Of a DNA stretch of 18,596 nucleotides, positions 1-8,761 are shown one piece after another. Positions within the stretch are counted from its first letter, which is position 1, and each line of letters begins with the position of its first letter. Source of the DNA: SIG510 sp045540975. Its GTDB lineage: Bacteria; Bacillota; Clostridia; Oscillospirales; JAAYXM01. The position numbers were made by a program, and so were the translations under genes. The stretch covers positions 1 to 18,596 of the forward strand of contig JAZQIE010000031.1 in assembly GCA_045540975.1 (NCBI GenBank), given 5' to 3'. The notes beneath the pieces are model-generated. The model was not told the DNA's origin, did not search any database, and was given only the letters and a program-made list of their open reading frames with translations.

Positions 1-62
1 AAATAGGGTAAAAATCTCCTAATCAACTCACGCAACGGACGTTGATACGCTTTTTGTTTCAT
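1..62 (-). CDS. 5' end of an unidentified gene (runs off left edge)
   Basis: An ATG at 62-60 overlaps the TGA stop of the sirtuin gene in an ATGA arrangement. It is preceded by a strong GGAGG ribosome binding site with 7-nt spacing (within 69-73). Only about 20 codons lie in the window. The visible peptide is basic and contains RPLRELIRRFLPY. That resembles the cytoplasmic lead-in of an ABC-transporter membrane/ATPase fusion, where such a stretch precedes the first membrane helix, but it is too short to call. Overlap and ribosome binding site make it the next gene of the long minus-strand operon. Confidence 0.6.
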   Translation of the reverse strand, partial: MKQKAYQRPLRELIRRFLPY

Positions 63-769
63 ACCTTGACCTCCGATAACACTTCGCCCACATTTCCGCG
101 AATCACCAAATCCGCGTCGGAATCCGCCGCGGTCGGCTCACGGTTGATGAGCACAAGTTTACTGTCCTTTCTGCGGTAGCGAATGAGTCCCGCCGCAGGA
201 TACACCGCAAGCGAGGTTCCTGCAATGATGAGCAAATCCGCGGCTTCAATCGCACGGATGGCGCCTTCAATCACAGCATCCGTGAGACCCTCTTCATACA
301 GCACCACCGCAGGGCGGACAATTCCGCCGCATTCGCACATCGGCACACCCTCGGCTGCCATAACAAACTCCGCGGAGTATGTCTTCTTGCACTTCATACA
401 GTAGTTGCGATGAAGCGACCCGTGAAGTTCCCAAACCGTGCTGCTTCCTGCCGCTTGGTGGAGTCCGTCCACGTTTTGGGTCACGATTTCGACCGACTTT
501 CCCGCGCGCTCCAGCTCCGCGAGTTTGAAATGCGCAGGATTGGGTTTTGCCTCCAAATGCACCATTTTTTCTTTATAAAACGCGTAAAAATCGCGCGGTT
601 TTTCCATAAAATACGTGTGGCTCAAAATCCGTTCGGGCGGATCCGCAAATTTTTGGTGATACAGCCCGTCCACACTGCGGTAGTCGGGAATTCCGGATTC
701 GGTTGAGAGTCCCGCGCCGCCAAAGAGCACAATTTTTTGCGCCCCGTCAATCAAATTCTGCAATGTCAT
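59..769 (-). CDS. Sir2-family NAD-dependent protein deacylase (sirtuin)
   Basis: This 236-aa sirtuin would remove acyl groups from lysines, consuming NAD+ and releasing nicotinamide and O-acyl-ADP-ribose. Visible motifs are the NAD-binding GAGLSTESGIPDYRS (about residues 18-32), TQNVDGLH (97-104), the catalytic histidine in ELHGS (His116), and a zinc ribbon with Cys124, Cys127, Cys145 and Cys147. All expected catalytic and zinc residues are present. The small domain is short, as is usual for bacterial CobB-type enzymes. The ATG at 769 overlaps the tsaD stop (ATGA) and follows a GAGGAG ribosome binding site. Substrates cannot be read from sequence; the nearby acetyltransferase rimI is a neighbour, not proof of a shared substrate. 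Confidence 0.93.
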   Translation of the reverse strand: MTLQNLIDGAQKIVLFGGAGLSTESGIPDYRSVDGLYHQKFADPPERILSHTYFMEKPRDFYAFYKEKMVHLEAKPNPAHFKLAELERAGKSVEIVTQNVDGLHQAAGSSTVWELHGSLHRNYCMKCKKTYSAEFVMAAEGVPMCECGGIVRPAVVLYEEGLTDAVIEGAIRAIEAADLLIIAGTSLAVYPAAGLIRYRRKDSKLVLINREPTAADSDADLVIRGNVGEVLSEVKV

Positions 770-1788
770 ACTTTCGGCTCCTCATCCACCGCCATGGTGG
801 CATACGCGTTGAGATCCAGCCCTGCGCGCACCCCCGCTTCATACTCAAAATATGCCTGACACGCGATCATTGCCGCATTGTCGCCGCACAGAGAAAGCGG
901 CGGGAAATACGTGGTAAGTCCTTCTCGTTCCGCGGCTTTGGTCAGCCGCGCACGAAGATGCGAATTTGCCGCAACACCGCCTGCAATCACAAAGGTCTTG
1001 CGCCCTGCACGGCGGCACGCTTCCATGGCGCGCGGAACAATCGCATCGCACACCGCATCGGTAAAGCATGCGGCAAGGTCGGCTTTGTTTACCTCCTCAC
1101 CCTTTTGCTCGGCATTGTGTACCAGATTGATAACCGCGGTCTTAAGTCCCGAAAACGACAAATCCAACTCCTCACCGCGGATATTGGCGCGCGGGAGTTT
1201 GTAACGGGTAGCATCACCGTCTTTTGCAAGGCGGTCCATCTCCGCGCCGCCCGGGTACGGAAGACCCAGCACACGGGCGCATTTGTCAAACGCCTCGCCC
1301 GCCGCATCGTCACGGGTGCTGCCCAAAATTTCAAAGTGTGTGTAATCCTTCACATCCACAAACAAGGTGTGTCCGCCCGATGCCACAAGGCACACAAACG
1401 GCGGCTTGAGTTCGGAAAACGCGATATAATTTGCCGCGATATGCCCACGGATGTGATGCACGGGAATGAGCGGAAGTCCGTTTGCATAGGCATAGCCCTT
1501 CGCAAAGCCGACCCCCACCAAGAGCGCACCGATGAGTCCCGGTGCATACGTCACCGCGACCGCGTCCAAATCCTTCGCGGTGAGATTCGCCTCGCGGAGT
1601 GCGGCACGGGTGAGTTCTGTAATACTCTCAATATGCTTGCGCGAGGCAATTTCGGGGACAACACCGCCGTAAAGCGCGTGCATATCCGCCTGCGAGAGTA
1701 CCACCGAGGACAGAATCTCCCGTCCGTCGCGGCTGATGGCGACCGCGGTCTCATCGCATGAACTTTCAATTGCCAGAATGGTTGTCAT
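766..1788 (-). CDS. tsaD: tRNA threonylcarbamoyladenosine (t6A) biosynthesis transferase TsaD
   Basis: The 340-aa protein belongs to the Kae1/TsaD/Gcp family. It transfers the threonylcarbamoyl group from threonylcarbamoyl-AMP to A37 of ANN-decoding tRNAs in the cytoplasm, normally in complex with TsaB and TsaE. The N-terminal ESSCDETA (8-15) starts the ASKHA ATPase-like fold. The metal-binding histidines lie in HHIRGH (about 111-116), and a late CGDNAAMIA supplies the conserved Asp. Length is standard for the family. Its ATG overlaps the rimI stop as ATGA and its own stop overlaps the sirtuin start, so the three genes look translationally coupled. tsaB and tsaE, often adjacent in Firmicutes, are not in this window. 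Confidence 0.97.
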   Translation of the reverse strand: MTTILAIESSCDETAVAISRDGREILSSVVLSQADMHALYGGVVPEIASRKHIESITELTRAALREANLTAKDLDAVAVTYAPGLIGALLVGVGFAKGYAYANGLPLIPVHHIRGHIAANYIAFSELKPPFVCLVASGGHTLFVDVKDYTHFEILGSTRDDAAGEAFDKCARVLGLPYPGGAEMDRLAKDGDATRYKLPRANIRGEELDLSFSGLKTAVINLVHNAEQKGEEVNKADLAACFTDAVCDAIVPRAMEACRRAGRKTFVIAGGVAANSHLRARLTKAAEREGLTTYFPPLSLCGDNAAMIACQAYFEYEAGVRAGLDLNAYATMAVDEEPKV

Positions 1789-2231
1789 TTCCTCTCACCT
1801 CGTGTGACTGTCATAATCAGCGCGTCCTCGGTCGGGTTGGTGTAATACCCACGCCGAAGTCCGCACCGTGTAAATCCAAACCGCTCATACAGTGCGATTG
1901 CGGGCAGGTTTCCCGCTCGCACCTCCAAGCTCAAAAACTCCAAGGGTTCTTCCAGCATCCGCGAGAGAATCGCAGATGCCACCCCACGGCGGCGGTATTC
2001 TCCGCTCACCGCGATGTTGGTGATATACCCCTCACCCAAAATATTCTGAAGTCCTCCGTATCCGATGACTTCGCCTTCATACTCCGCGATAAAATAGGTC
2101 GAGCATTCCAGATTCAGTTCTTCTTCCAGCATGGCGCACGACCACGGATTGGAGAAATTCTCCCGCTCCAAGCGTGCAACATCGGGAATGTCGCCCGCCT
2201 CCATACGGCGGATGTTAAGATTTTGCATCAT
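1785..2231 (-). CDS. rimI: Ribosomal-protein-alanine N-acetyltransferase RimI
   Basis: This GNAT-fold enzyme of about 148 aa is expected to acetylate the N-terminus of ribosomal protein bS18, using acetyl-CoA. The acetyl-CoA pyrophosphate loop is YRRRGVAS, following strand ITNIAV. The family signature EVRAGN, LYERFGF and the C-terminal YYTNPTEDALIM are clear. An in-frame ATG exists at 2255, but GGGAGAG sits about 8 nt upstream of the ATG at 2231, giving a conventional RimI N-terminus, so I choose 2231 (2228 is also possible). The start lies inside the end of polA (17-nt overlap). The stop overlaps tsaD, a common RimI-TsaD pairing. Confidence 0.92.
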   Translation of the reverse strand: MMQNLNIRRMEAGDIPDVARLERENFSNPWSCAMLEEELNLECSTYFIAEYEGEVIGYGGLQNILGEGYITNIAVSGEYRRRGVASAILSRMLEEPLEFLSLEVRAGNLPAIALYERFGFTRCGLRRGYYTNPTEDALIMTVTRGERK

Positions 2232-4848
2232 ACCAGGTCTCTCCCACATTGGCATCTACCGTGAGCGGCACATCCAAACGGTACGCGGATTCCATCTCGC
2301 GCTTGACAAGTTCCTTTACGCGCGCGGCTTCCTCCTTCGGTGTCTCCACCAACAGTTCGTCGTGCACCTGCAAAATCACGCGTGCGGAAAGCCCCTCATC
2401 GGTAAGCGCCCGTCTGACATTCAGCATCGCCAGTTTCATAATATCCGCCGCGGTGCCTTGAATGGGGGCATTGAGCGCAACACGCTCACCAAACGCGCGC
2501 AGGTTGTAATTCTTCGCGTGAAGTTCGGGGATGTTGCGGCGGCGCCCCATCAGGGTGGTGACGTAACCGTCCTGCTTTGCCTGTACCACAATGCTCTGCA
2601 TATACGCGCGCACACCCGAATACCGCGCAAAATAACTTTCCATATAGCGCTTCGCTTCGTAAAAGCCAACGCCCAAATCCTCAGCGAGCGAATGCTCGCT
2701 CATGCCGTATACAATGCCGAAATTCACCGCTTTTGCGGCGCGGCGCATCTCACTCGTCACGTCTTCGGGCGAAACCGCAAATATCTGCGATGCGGTCGCG
2801 GTATGGATGTCGAGTGCTTCGTTGAACGCCTTTTGCATCACGGGGTCTCCCGAAATATGCGCGAGAATGCGCAGTTCGATTTGCGAATAGTCCGCATCGA
2901 TGAACACACAGCCCTCGCGCGGAACAAACATCTTGCGCACTTCCCCGCCCATCTCGGTCCTCACCGGGATATTCTGTAAATTCGGCTCCACCGAACTGAT
3001 GCGGCCGGTTGCGGTGGTCATTTGATGGAAACTGCCGTGGATTCGTCCGTCTTTTTGCGAAATTTCCTTCACCAAGCCGTCCGCATAAGTGGATTTGAGC
3101 TTACTGCACTGACGGTATTCGATGAGCAGCGGAATAATCGGATGCTGTGTCTTTAATTTTTCCAACACATCAATGTCGGTGGAATATCCGCTTTTGGTCT
3201 TCTTGACCGGCGGAAGCGCAAGTTTTTCAAACAGCACCACACCCAACTGCTTGGGGGAAAGAATGTTAAACTCCTCGCCTGCCGCGGTGAAAATCTCTTG
3301 CGCAATGGTTTCAAGGCGTGTGTGCAAACTCTCGCTCAAACCGAGGAGTGCCGCACGGTCCACCCGAATCCCAAGCATCTGCAGTTCCGCAAGCATTTCG
3401 GCAAGCGGAAGTTCAATTTCATAATAAATCTTGTCGAGTCCGCGGCCCGAAAGCTGCGGTTTTAATCGTTCTTCCATGGTCAGAATCGCCTGCGCGCAAA
3501 GTCCCATCATCTGCTTTGCGGCAGACAAATCCCCAAGCGGCGCAAAGGCATCCTCGGAGAGAAGCACGCTCTCATCCACAGGGAATTCGGGCGCGTATTC
3601 CGAAACCACCGCATCGAGCGGATATTTTCCCAAACTCGGCTCCACCAGATATGCGGCAAGCGCGGTGTCAAACACGAAGTTTCCGAATGCAATTCCCTCG
3701 GAGCAAAGTTTTACCATAAGCGCGCGGGTATCGTGGCACACTTTTTTGACTTTGTCGGAATATACCGTGTCAAGAATCTCCGCAAAACGTCCTTCTTCGC
3801 TCATGCAGAAGGATGCATAGGTATCTCCCCACGCGAGCGCAACCCCCTCAAACTCGGCGGACGGATACACCGCGACCAAATCCGCGGCGCAAACCGCCTC
3901 CAAAAGTTCGGAAACGCTTCCCGAAAACTCGGTAAATTCTTTGGTTTGGACGGGTTTCTCTCCGCTTTCAACCGGCGGGGTGAGGCCGAATTTTGCAATA
4001 TATTTTTGAAATTCCAAGCGTGAAAGCACACGGTACAGCGCGTCGTTGTCATACGCGCGGCATTTTGCACAGCCGCAGTCAAAGGAAATCGGCGCGGTCA
4101 GGCAAATGGTTGCAAGCTCGCGTGACAAAAACGCCATTTCGCGGTCAGCGGTCAGTTTCTCCTTCACACTCTGTCGCAGGTCGGACTCCTCCAGTTTCTC
4201 GTAGAGGTTGTCCAGATTCTCAAATTCCTTCAAAAGGCTGATTGCGGTCTTCTCACCGATTCCGCGGACACCCGGGATATTGTCGGACGGATCCCCCTGA
4301 AGTCCCTTGAGGTCGCGCATTTGCTCGGGCGAAAGACCGTATTTTTCTTCGATCGCGGCACGGTCATGACGTACGGTCTCGGTTTTTCCCATGCGCGAAG
4401 AGACGAGCAGGACCTCTGTCCCCTCGTTTGCGATGAGTTGGAAACTGTCGCGGTCACCCGTGACCACGGTGCAGGTATCCCCGTTTTCCGCACACATGCG
4501 GCTCACCGTCCCGATGATATCGTCCGCCTCATAGCCTTCACACTCGATGCGGCACACATTCATCGCATCCAGCAGTTCTTTGAGCGGCTCCATCTGCATG
4601 GCAAGCTCCTCGGGCATTCCCTTGCGCTGGGCTTTGTATCCCTCATACCGCTTATGGCGGAAGGTGGGTGCGCGCAAGTCAAATGCGACACAGACCGAGT
4701 CGGGTTTTTCCTCTTCCATGAGTTTTAAATAAATGGACAAAAAGCCGTACACCGCATTGGTGTACAGCCCGTCCCGCGTCGTCAGCGGACGTACGCCGTA
4801 AAACGCACGATTGACGATGCTATTGCCGTCAATGACCATTACCTTCAT
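2215..4848 (-). CDS. polA: DNA polymerase I
   Basis: This 877-aa family A polymerase is used in Okazaki fragment maturation and excision repair. The 5'-3' exonuclease/flap domain is residues 1 to about 290, with the DNA-binding GDPSDNIPGVRGIGEK loop at 185-200. The polymerase domain has motif A with Asp653 (DYSQIELR), motif B/O-helix RRAAKAVNFGIVYG with Phe710, and motif C VHDELLVE with Asp830. The middle 3'-5' exonuclease domain looks degraded: where active enzymes carry a DxE pair, this protein reads DLVAVYPS (323-330), although a later FDT remains. Proofreading is therefore probably lost, as in Bacillus-type Pol I. The ATG follows GAAGG at 8-nt spacing, 3 nt after the cysS stop. Confidence 0.97.
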   Translation of the reverse strand: MKVMVIDGNSIVNRAFYGVRPLTTRDGLYTNAVYGFLSIYLKLMEEEKPDSVCVAFDLRAPTFRHKRYEGYKAQRKGMPEELAMQMEPLKELLDAMNVCRIECEGYEADDIIGTVSRMCAENGDTCTVVTGDRDSFQLIANEGTEVLLVSSRMGKTETVRHDRAAIEEKYGLSPEQMRDLKGLQGDPSDNIPGVRGIGEKTAISLLKEFENLDNLYEKLEESDLRQSVKEKLTADREMAFLSRELATICLTAPISFDCGCAKCRAYDNDALYRVLSRLEFQKYIAKFGLTPPVESGEKPVQTKEFTEFSGSVSELLEAVCAADLVAVYPSAEFEGVALAWGDTYASFCMSEEGRFAEILDTVYSDKVKKVCHDTRALMVKLCSEGIAFGNFVFDTALAAYLVEPSLGKYPLDAVVSEYAPEFPVDESVLLSEDAFAPLGDLSAAKQMMGLCAQAILTMEERLKPQLSGRGLDKIYYEIELPLAEMLAELQMLGIRVDRAALLGLSESLHTRLETIAQEIFTAAGEEFNILSPKQLGVVLFEKLALPPVKKTKSGYSTDIDVLEKLKTQHPIIPLLIEYRQCSKLKSTYADGLVKEISQKDGRIHGSFHQMTTATGRISSVEPNLQNIPVRTEMGGEVRKMFVPREGCVFIDADYSQIELRILAHISGDPVMQKAFNEALDIHTATASQIFAVSPEDVTSEMRRAAKAVNFGIVYGMSEHSLAEDLGVGFYEAKRYMESYFARYSGVRAYMQSIVVQAKQDGYVTTLMGRRRNIPELHAKNYNLRAFGERVALNAPIQGTAADIMKLAMLNVRRALTDEGLSARVILQVHDELLVETPKEEAARVKELVKREMESAYRLDVPLTVDANVGETWYDAKS

Positions 4849-4851
4849 GGC

Positions 4852-6249
4852 TTATGCCTTCTTCCATTTCACACCCTGCGGGGTGTCCTCCAAAATAATG
4901 CCCTTGTCACGAAGCAAATCACGGATGCGGTCAGCCTCCGCAAAGTTTTTCTCCTTGCGCGCCGCCTGACGTGCTTCGATGAGTTCTTCCACTTCTTTCG
5001 AGAGGTCATCCTCCTGCGAAGACTGAACAAGGCCCAAAACATCGCAAAGTGCGAAGAATTTATCTGCCGCCGCCTTTGCAAATGCACGGGTGGGTGCGCC
5101 GTCAAGCTCCTTGTTGATGGCGCGAATCATCTCAAAGAGCACCGCGATTGCATCTGCGGTGTTGAGGTCATCGTCCATTGCCGCGCGGAATTTTTCTTCC
5201 AGCGCATCCAAGCCTGCGAGGGTTTTGTTTTCACTCTCGGAAGCCTCGCCGTCCGCACCGTTTTCGCACAGGAAGAGGATTCTCTCCTTTGCGGAGTACA
5301 TACGGCTGAGCGCCGCGGTTGCATCCTCAAGGGAATCGCGGGAGTAGTTAATCGGGCTTCTGTAATGTGCGGAGAGCATGAAGAAGCGAATCGGCTCATA
5401 GCCGTAAACCGCCGCCGCATCACGCACGGTGAAGAAGTTGCCCGCGGATTTACTCATCTTGTGGTTATCAATGTTGAGGAATGCGTTGTGCATCCAGTAA
5501 TTTGCGAAGGTGCAGCCGTTTGCCGCCTCACTCTGCGCAATTTCGTTTTCGTGGTGCGGGAAGGTCAGGTCCACACCGCCGCTGTGGATGTCAATGGTCT
5601 TACCGAGATAGCGGTTTGCCATCGCACTGCACTCAATGTGCCAGCCCGGACGGCCCTTGCCCCACGGCGAATCCCAAGAGGGTTCCCCCGGCTTTGCGGC
5701 TTTCCAAAGCGCAAAGTCCATCGGGTCTTCCTTGCGCTCGTCCACACCGATACGTGCGCCCGCTTCCAAATCCTCAAGCGGCTGCTTGGAAAGCTTGCCG
5801 TAGCCGTCGAATTTGCGTGCGCGGTAGTAAACATCGCCGTCCACCGCATAAGCATAGCCCTTGTCCACCAAGGTCTGCACAATTTCGATAATCGCATCGA
5901 TGTTCTCGGTTGCCTTGGGATGCACGGTTGCCTCGCGGATGCCGAGTCCCTTTGCATCGGTGAAATATTCCTTGATATAGCGGTCCGCAATCACCTCAAA
6001 CGGAACGCCTTCCTCATTTGCCTTGTTGATGACCTTGTCGTCCACATCGGTGAAGTTCTGAACAAAGGTTACTTTATAACCGCTGTATTCAAAATAGCGG
6101 CGCAAAACATCGAACACGATAAACGGACGCGCATTTCCGATATGGAAAAAGTTATAGACGGTCGGTCCGCACGAGTAGATTTTCACCTCGCCCGGAGTGA
6201 CCGGCACAAACACTTCTTTTTTTCTTGTCATGGAATTGAACAGTTTCAT
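4852..6249 (-). CDS. cysS: Cysteinyl-tRNA synthetase
   Basis: The 465-aa class I aminoacyl-tRNA synthetase charges tRNA-Cys. The zinc/cysteine-recognition Cys27 lies in SCGPTVYNF, the HIGH motif appears as HIGN (36-39), and the other zinc ligands are in WHIECSAM (Cys207) and HHENE (from 232). The KMSKS loop is at 264-268. The C-terminal helical anticodon-binding region is complete, ending in a short basic tail. The ATG is 1 nt after the pgsA stop, with AAAGGAG as ribosome binding site inside the pgsA end. Its own stop is 3 nt before polA, so both junctions are operon-like. Confidence 0.98.
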   Translation of the reverse strand: MKLFNSMTRKKEVFVPVTPGEVKIYSCGPTVYNFFHIGNARPFIVFDVLRRYFEYSGYKVTFVQNFTDVDDKVINKANEEGVPFEVIADRYIKEYFTDAKGLGIREATVHPKATENIDAIIEIVQTLVDKGYAYAVDGDVYYRARKFDGYGKLSKQPLEDLEAGARIGVDERKEDPMDFALWKAAKPGEPSWDSPWGKGRPGWHIECSAMANRYLGKTIDIHSGGVDLTFPHHENEIAQSEAANGCTFANYWMHNAFLNIDNHKMSKSAGNFFTVRDAAAVYGYEPIRFFMLSAHYRSPINYSRDSLEDATAALSRMYSAKERILFLCENGADGEASESENKTLAGLDALEEKFRAAMDDDLNTADAIAVLFEMIRAINKELDGAPTRAFAKAAADKFFALCDVLGLVQSSQEDDLSKEVEELIEARQAARKEKNFAEADRIRDLLRDKGIILEDTPQGVKWKKA

Positions 6250-6250
6250 A

Positions 6251-6799
6251 TTACTTCTCCTTTGAAGCGAATAATTTTCCGGTATTCTTAAAGTATGCCG
6301 CGCCGGAAATCACGGTAGCAAGCACCATCGCCCAGATACCGACTCTGCCGAGGGTGATGTTTGCGATTAAAACAATGTCCTTAAACGGGGTAAAGAGCAG
6401 GGAAATCACAATGATTTGAATCACGGTTTTCAACTTCCCCGCAAATTTCGCGGCGACTACGATTCCCTCGCCCATCGCAACGATGCGAAGCGAGGTCACG
6501 ATAAACTCGCGCGCAATGATAATCATTGCCGCAACGTCGGACATGACGCCGCGCTGAACGAACAGCAAAATCGCCGCGGTAACCAAGAGTTTATCCGCCA
6601 AGGGATCGAGGAAGATTCCCAAGGTACTGATTTGGTTGTAATGGCGCGCGATATACCCGTCGAGTCCGTCGGTAATGCTCGCCAAAATGAAAATGATGAG
6701 TGCGATGGTGTCGCCCGAAACCGTTCCGCTCTTTGCGGCAATCATCACCACAGGAATGAGCAGGATTCGAATAATCGTAACAATACTTGCAACTGTCAT
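6251..6799 (-). CDS. pgsA: CDP-diacylglycerol-glycerol-3-phosphate 3-phosphatidyltransferase
   Basis: This 182-aa integral membrane enzyme makes phosphatidylglycerol-phosphate from CDP-diacylglycerol and glycerol-3-phosphate, the committed step to phosphatidylglycerol and cardiolipin. The CDP-alcohol phosphotransferase signature is intact: Asp47-Gly48, Ala51-Arg52, Gly61, Asp65 and Asp69 fit the DGx2ARx8Gx3Dx3D pattern. Several hydrophobic stretches, starting at the N-terminus (residues 5-21), match the family's multi-span topology. The start is 16 nt after the rimO stop and has AAGGAG upstream. Position between rimO and recA/recX is usual in Clostridia. Confidence 0.96.
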   Translation of the reverse strand: MTVASIVTIIRILLIPVVMIAAKSGTVSGDTIALIIFILASITDGLDGYIARHYNQISTLGIFLDPLADKLLVTAAILLFVQRGVMSDVAAMIIIAREFIVTSLRIVAMGEGIVVAAKFAGKLKTVIQIIVISLLFTPFKDIVLIANITLGRVGIWAMVLATVISGAAYFKNTGKLFASKEK

Positions 6800-6815
6800 G
6801 TATTCCTTCTCCTTT

Positions 6816-8141
6816 TTAAATTCTCTCGCCGATTAAATCGCCGTCCAAGTCTTCCAGCAGCCGAACGGTGACAAATTCACCCACCGCACATTTTCCTTCC
6901 GCGGTGAAGAATACCTTTCCGTCAATCTCGGGCGAGTCGCAATACGTACGTCCGAAAAACGCCTCCGCATAACGGTCGTAGCCTTCCACCACAACCTCGA
7001 CCTCGCTCCCGATTCTGCTTTGGTTGAATGCATCCATGATGCGGTCCTGCAGGTTGGAGATGAGTTCGCATCTGTGCTCCTTCACATCGTCCTCCACCTG
7101 GTCGGGCAATTCCGCCGCAACACTTCCCGGCTCGGGGAAGTACGGGAACACACCCACACGTTCCAGTTTATGACGCGCGAGGAAATCGCATAACTCCTCA
7201 AATTCCTCGTCGGTCTCACCCGGAAGTCCCGCAATCAGGCTGGTGCGCAGCACCACGCCCGGAATCCGCTCGCGCAGTTTGGTAAAGAGCGCATCCAGAT
7301 ACTTGTGGTCTCCGCGGCGATTCATCGCGGTCAAAATCCGATCGTTTACATGCTGAATCGGAATATCGAGATACTTGACCACCTTCTCTTCACTCGCGAT
7401 AACCTCGATGAGTTCGTCATCAATCTCATCCGGATAGAGATAATGGACACGAATCCATTTGAGCTTCTCAATCTTGCACAGCGCTTTTAGAAGTTCGGGG
7501 AGCATCCGCTTGCCGTAACGGTCGGTACCGTAGCGGCTGGTGTCCTGCGCAATCACGATGAGTTCTCGCGTTCCGCTCTCCGCAAGGCCCTCCGCCTCCG
7601 CCACAATGTCCTCCATCGCACGGGAGCGATACGGACCGCGCAGCGACGGAATCACACAGTAGGAGCAGCGGTTGTTGCACCCCTCCGCAATTTTCAAATA
7701 CGAGAAATAATGCGGTGTGGTGAGAATCCGCGATTGTTCCAGCGGCTCTGCGGTGAGTTCGTCAAACGCGCACACACGCTCGCCGTTTTTCACTCGCTCC
7801 AACACCTCAACGATTTTGTGGTAACTGCCGCAGCCGACCAGCGCGTCAATGGCAGGATTCTGTTCAAAGAGTGACTCGCGGTCACGCTCGGAGAGGCAGC
7901 CTGTCACAATGATGTTTCCAACCTTCCCCTCGTCTTTCAAAAGCGCTACTTCCGCTATATTCTCAAGCGCTTCCTCACGGGCGGAAGCCAAAAATCCGCA
8001 CGTGTTGATGACCACGGCGAGGGTGTTTTCAATCTCACCCGTCACCTCGTATCCCGCATCATCGAGTGCCGCCAGCATATGCTCGCTGTCCACCAGATTT
8101 TTGGCGCAGCCCAATGATATGAATCCGACCTTTTCTGCCAT
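6816..8141 (-). CDS. rimO: Ribosomal protein uS12 methylthiotransferase RimO
   Basis: This 441-aa radical-SAM enzyme adds a methylthio group to the conserved aspartate of ribosomal protein uS12. The N-terminal UPF0004 domain holds a second Fe-S cluster, with Cys12 (SLGCAKNLVDSE, the RimO hallmark rather than MiaB), Cys48 and Cys82. The radical-SAM triad is Cys155, Cys159 and Cys162 (CNNRCSYC). The C-terminus, from about residue 375, is a TRAM-type RNA-binding domain. The start overlaps the recX stop by one base (TGATG) with GGAG 10 nt upstream, indicating coupled translation. Confidence 0.97.
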   Translation of the reverse strand: MAEKVGFISLGCAKNLVDSEHMLAALDDAGYEVTGEIENTLAVVINTCGFLASAREEALENIAEVALLKDEGKVGNIIVTGCLSERDRESLFEQNPAIDALVGCGSYHKIVEVLERVKNGERVCAFDELTAEPLEQSRILTTPHYFSYLKIAEGCNNRCSYCVIPSLRGPYRSRAMEDIVAEAEGLAESGTRELIVIAQDTSRYGTDRYGKRMLPELLKALCKIEKLKWIRVHYLYPDEIDDELIEVIASEEKVVKYLDIPIQHVNDRILTAMNRRGDHKYLDALFTKLRERIPGVVLRTSLIAGLPGETDEEFEELCDFLARHKLERVGVFPYFPEPGSVAAELPDQVEDDVKEHRCELISNLQDRIMDAFNQSRIGSEVEVVVEGYDRYAEAFFGRTYCDSPEIDGKVFFTAEGKCAVGEFVTVRLLEDLDGDLIGERI

Positions 8142-8761
8142 CAGTCCATGTCTCCTCTCTCTATCGCTAAAAAACCGGACTGAATGTCCGCCCAGGTAAA
8201 TCCGCGCCGCATGAGTGCGGCGGAAAGTTTCCGTTTCATCTCTTCATCGAGTTCTTTTCCGCGCAGCTTCTGTTTTAAGAATGTGACCACCGCATCGTTT
8301 GTATCCTGCGGCGCATCCGCCAAAACCGACACGGCAAGGTCTTTCTCAATCCCGCGGCGGCGAAGCTCCTCGCGCACACGCAAATCGCCAAACCCCTTTG
8401 CACGGTAATGGCGCACCAGCATCTCGGCATACGCGGTATCATCCAAAACACCGAGGTCACCGAGCCACTCCGCGGCGGAAACCGAATCCTCCTCGGAAAA
8501 GCCCTTTTCCCCGAGTTTTTTTATCAGCTCCGCACGGGAAAGGTTTCTCTTTCCCGTAATCTGCACCGCTTTGACCCGCGCCGCATGACGGCGTGACTCT
8601 TCGCTGAGTGCAGGAAGTTGGTCAGCGTCAATTTCCATGCCCGGGGCAAGTTTTAACCGTTTTGCCTCAAGCGCGTCCACCGTGAGGTAGGTGCGGTCTT
8701 CAAAATACACCACCACACGGGACACATCATTGCGAAATGCACGGATGGATTTGATTCTCAT
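8141..8761 (-). CDS. recX: Regulatory protein RecX
   Basis: This 206-aa, mostly helical protein has the RecX three-helix repeats. Residues from about 65 on show the pattern RAELIKKLGEKGF, YAEMLVRHYRAKGFGDLRVREELRRRGI and AALMRRGFTWADI. RecX binds RecA filaments and modulates recombination and SOS activity. The N-terminal 60 residues form a beta-rich extension seen in Firmicute RecX proteins. The ATG overlaps the recA stop (ATGA) and lacks a well-spaced ribosome binding site of its own, so it probably depends on ribosomes terminating on recA. That would keep RecX levels below RecA. Confidence 0.94.
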   Translation of the reverse strand: MRIKSIRAFRNDVSRVVVYFEDRTYLTVDALEAKRLKLAPGMEIDADQLPALSEESRRHAARVKAVQITGKRNLSRAELIKKLGEKGFSEEDSVSAAEWLGDLGVLDDTAYAEMLVRHYRAKGFGDLRVREELRRRGIEKDLAVSVLADAPQDTNDAVVTFLKQKLRGKELDEEMKRKLSAALMRRGFTWADIQSGFLAIERGDMD

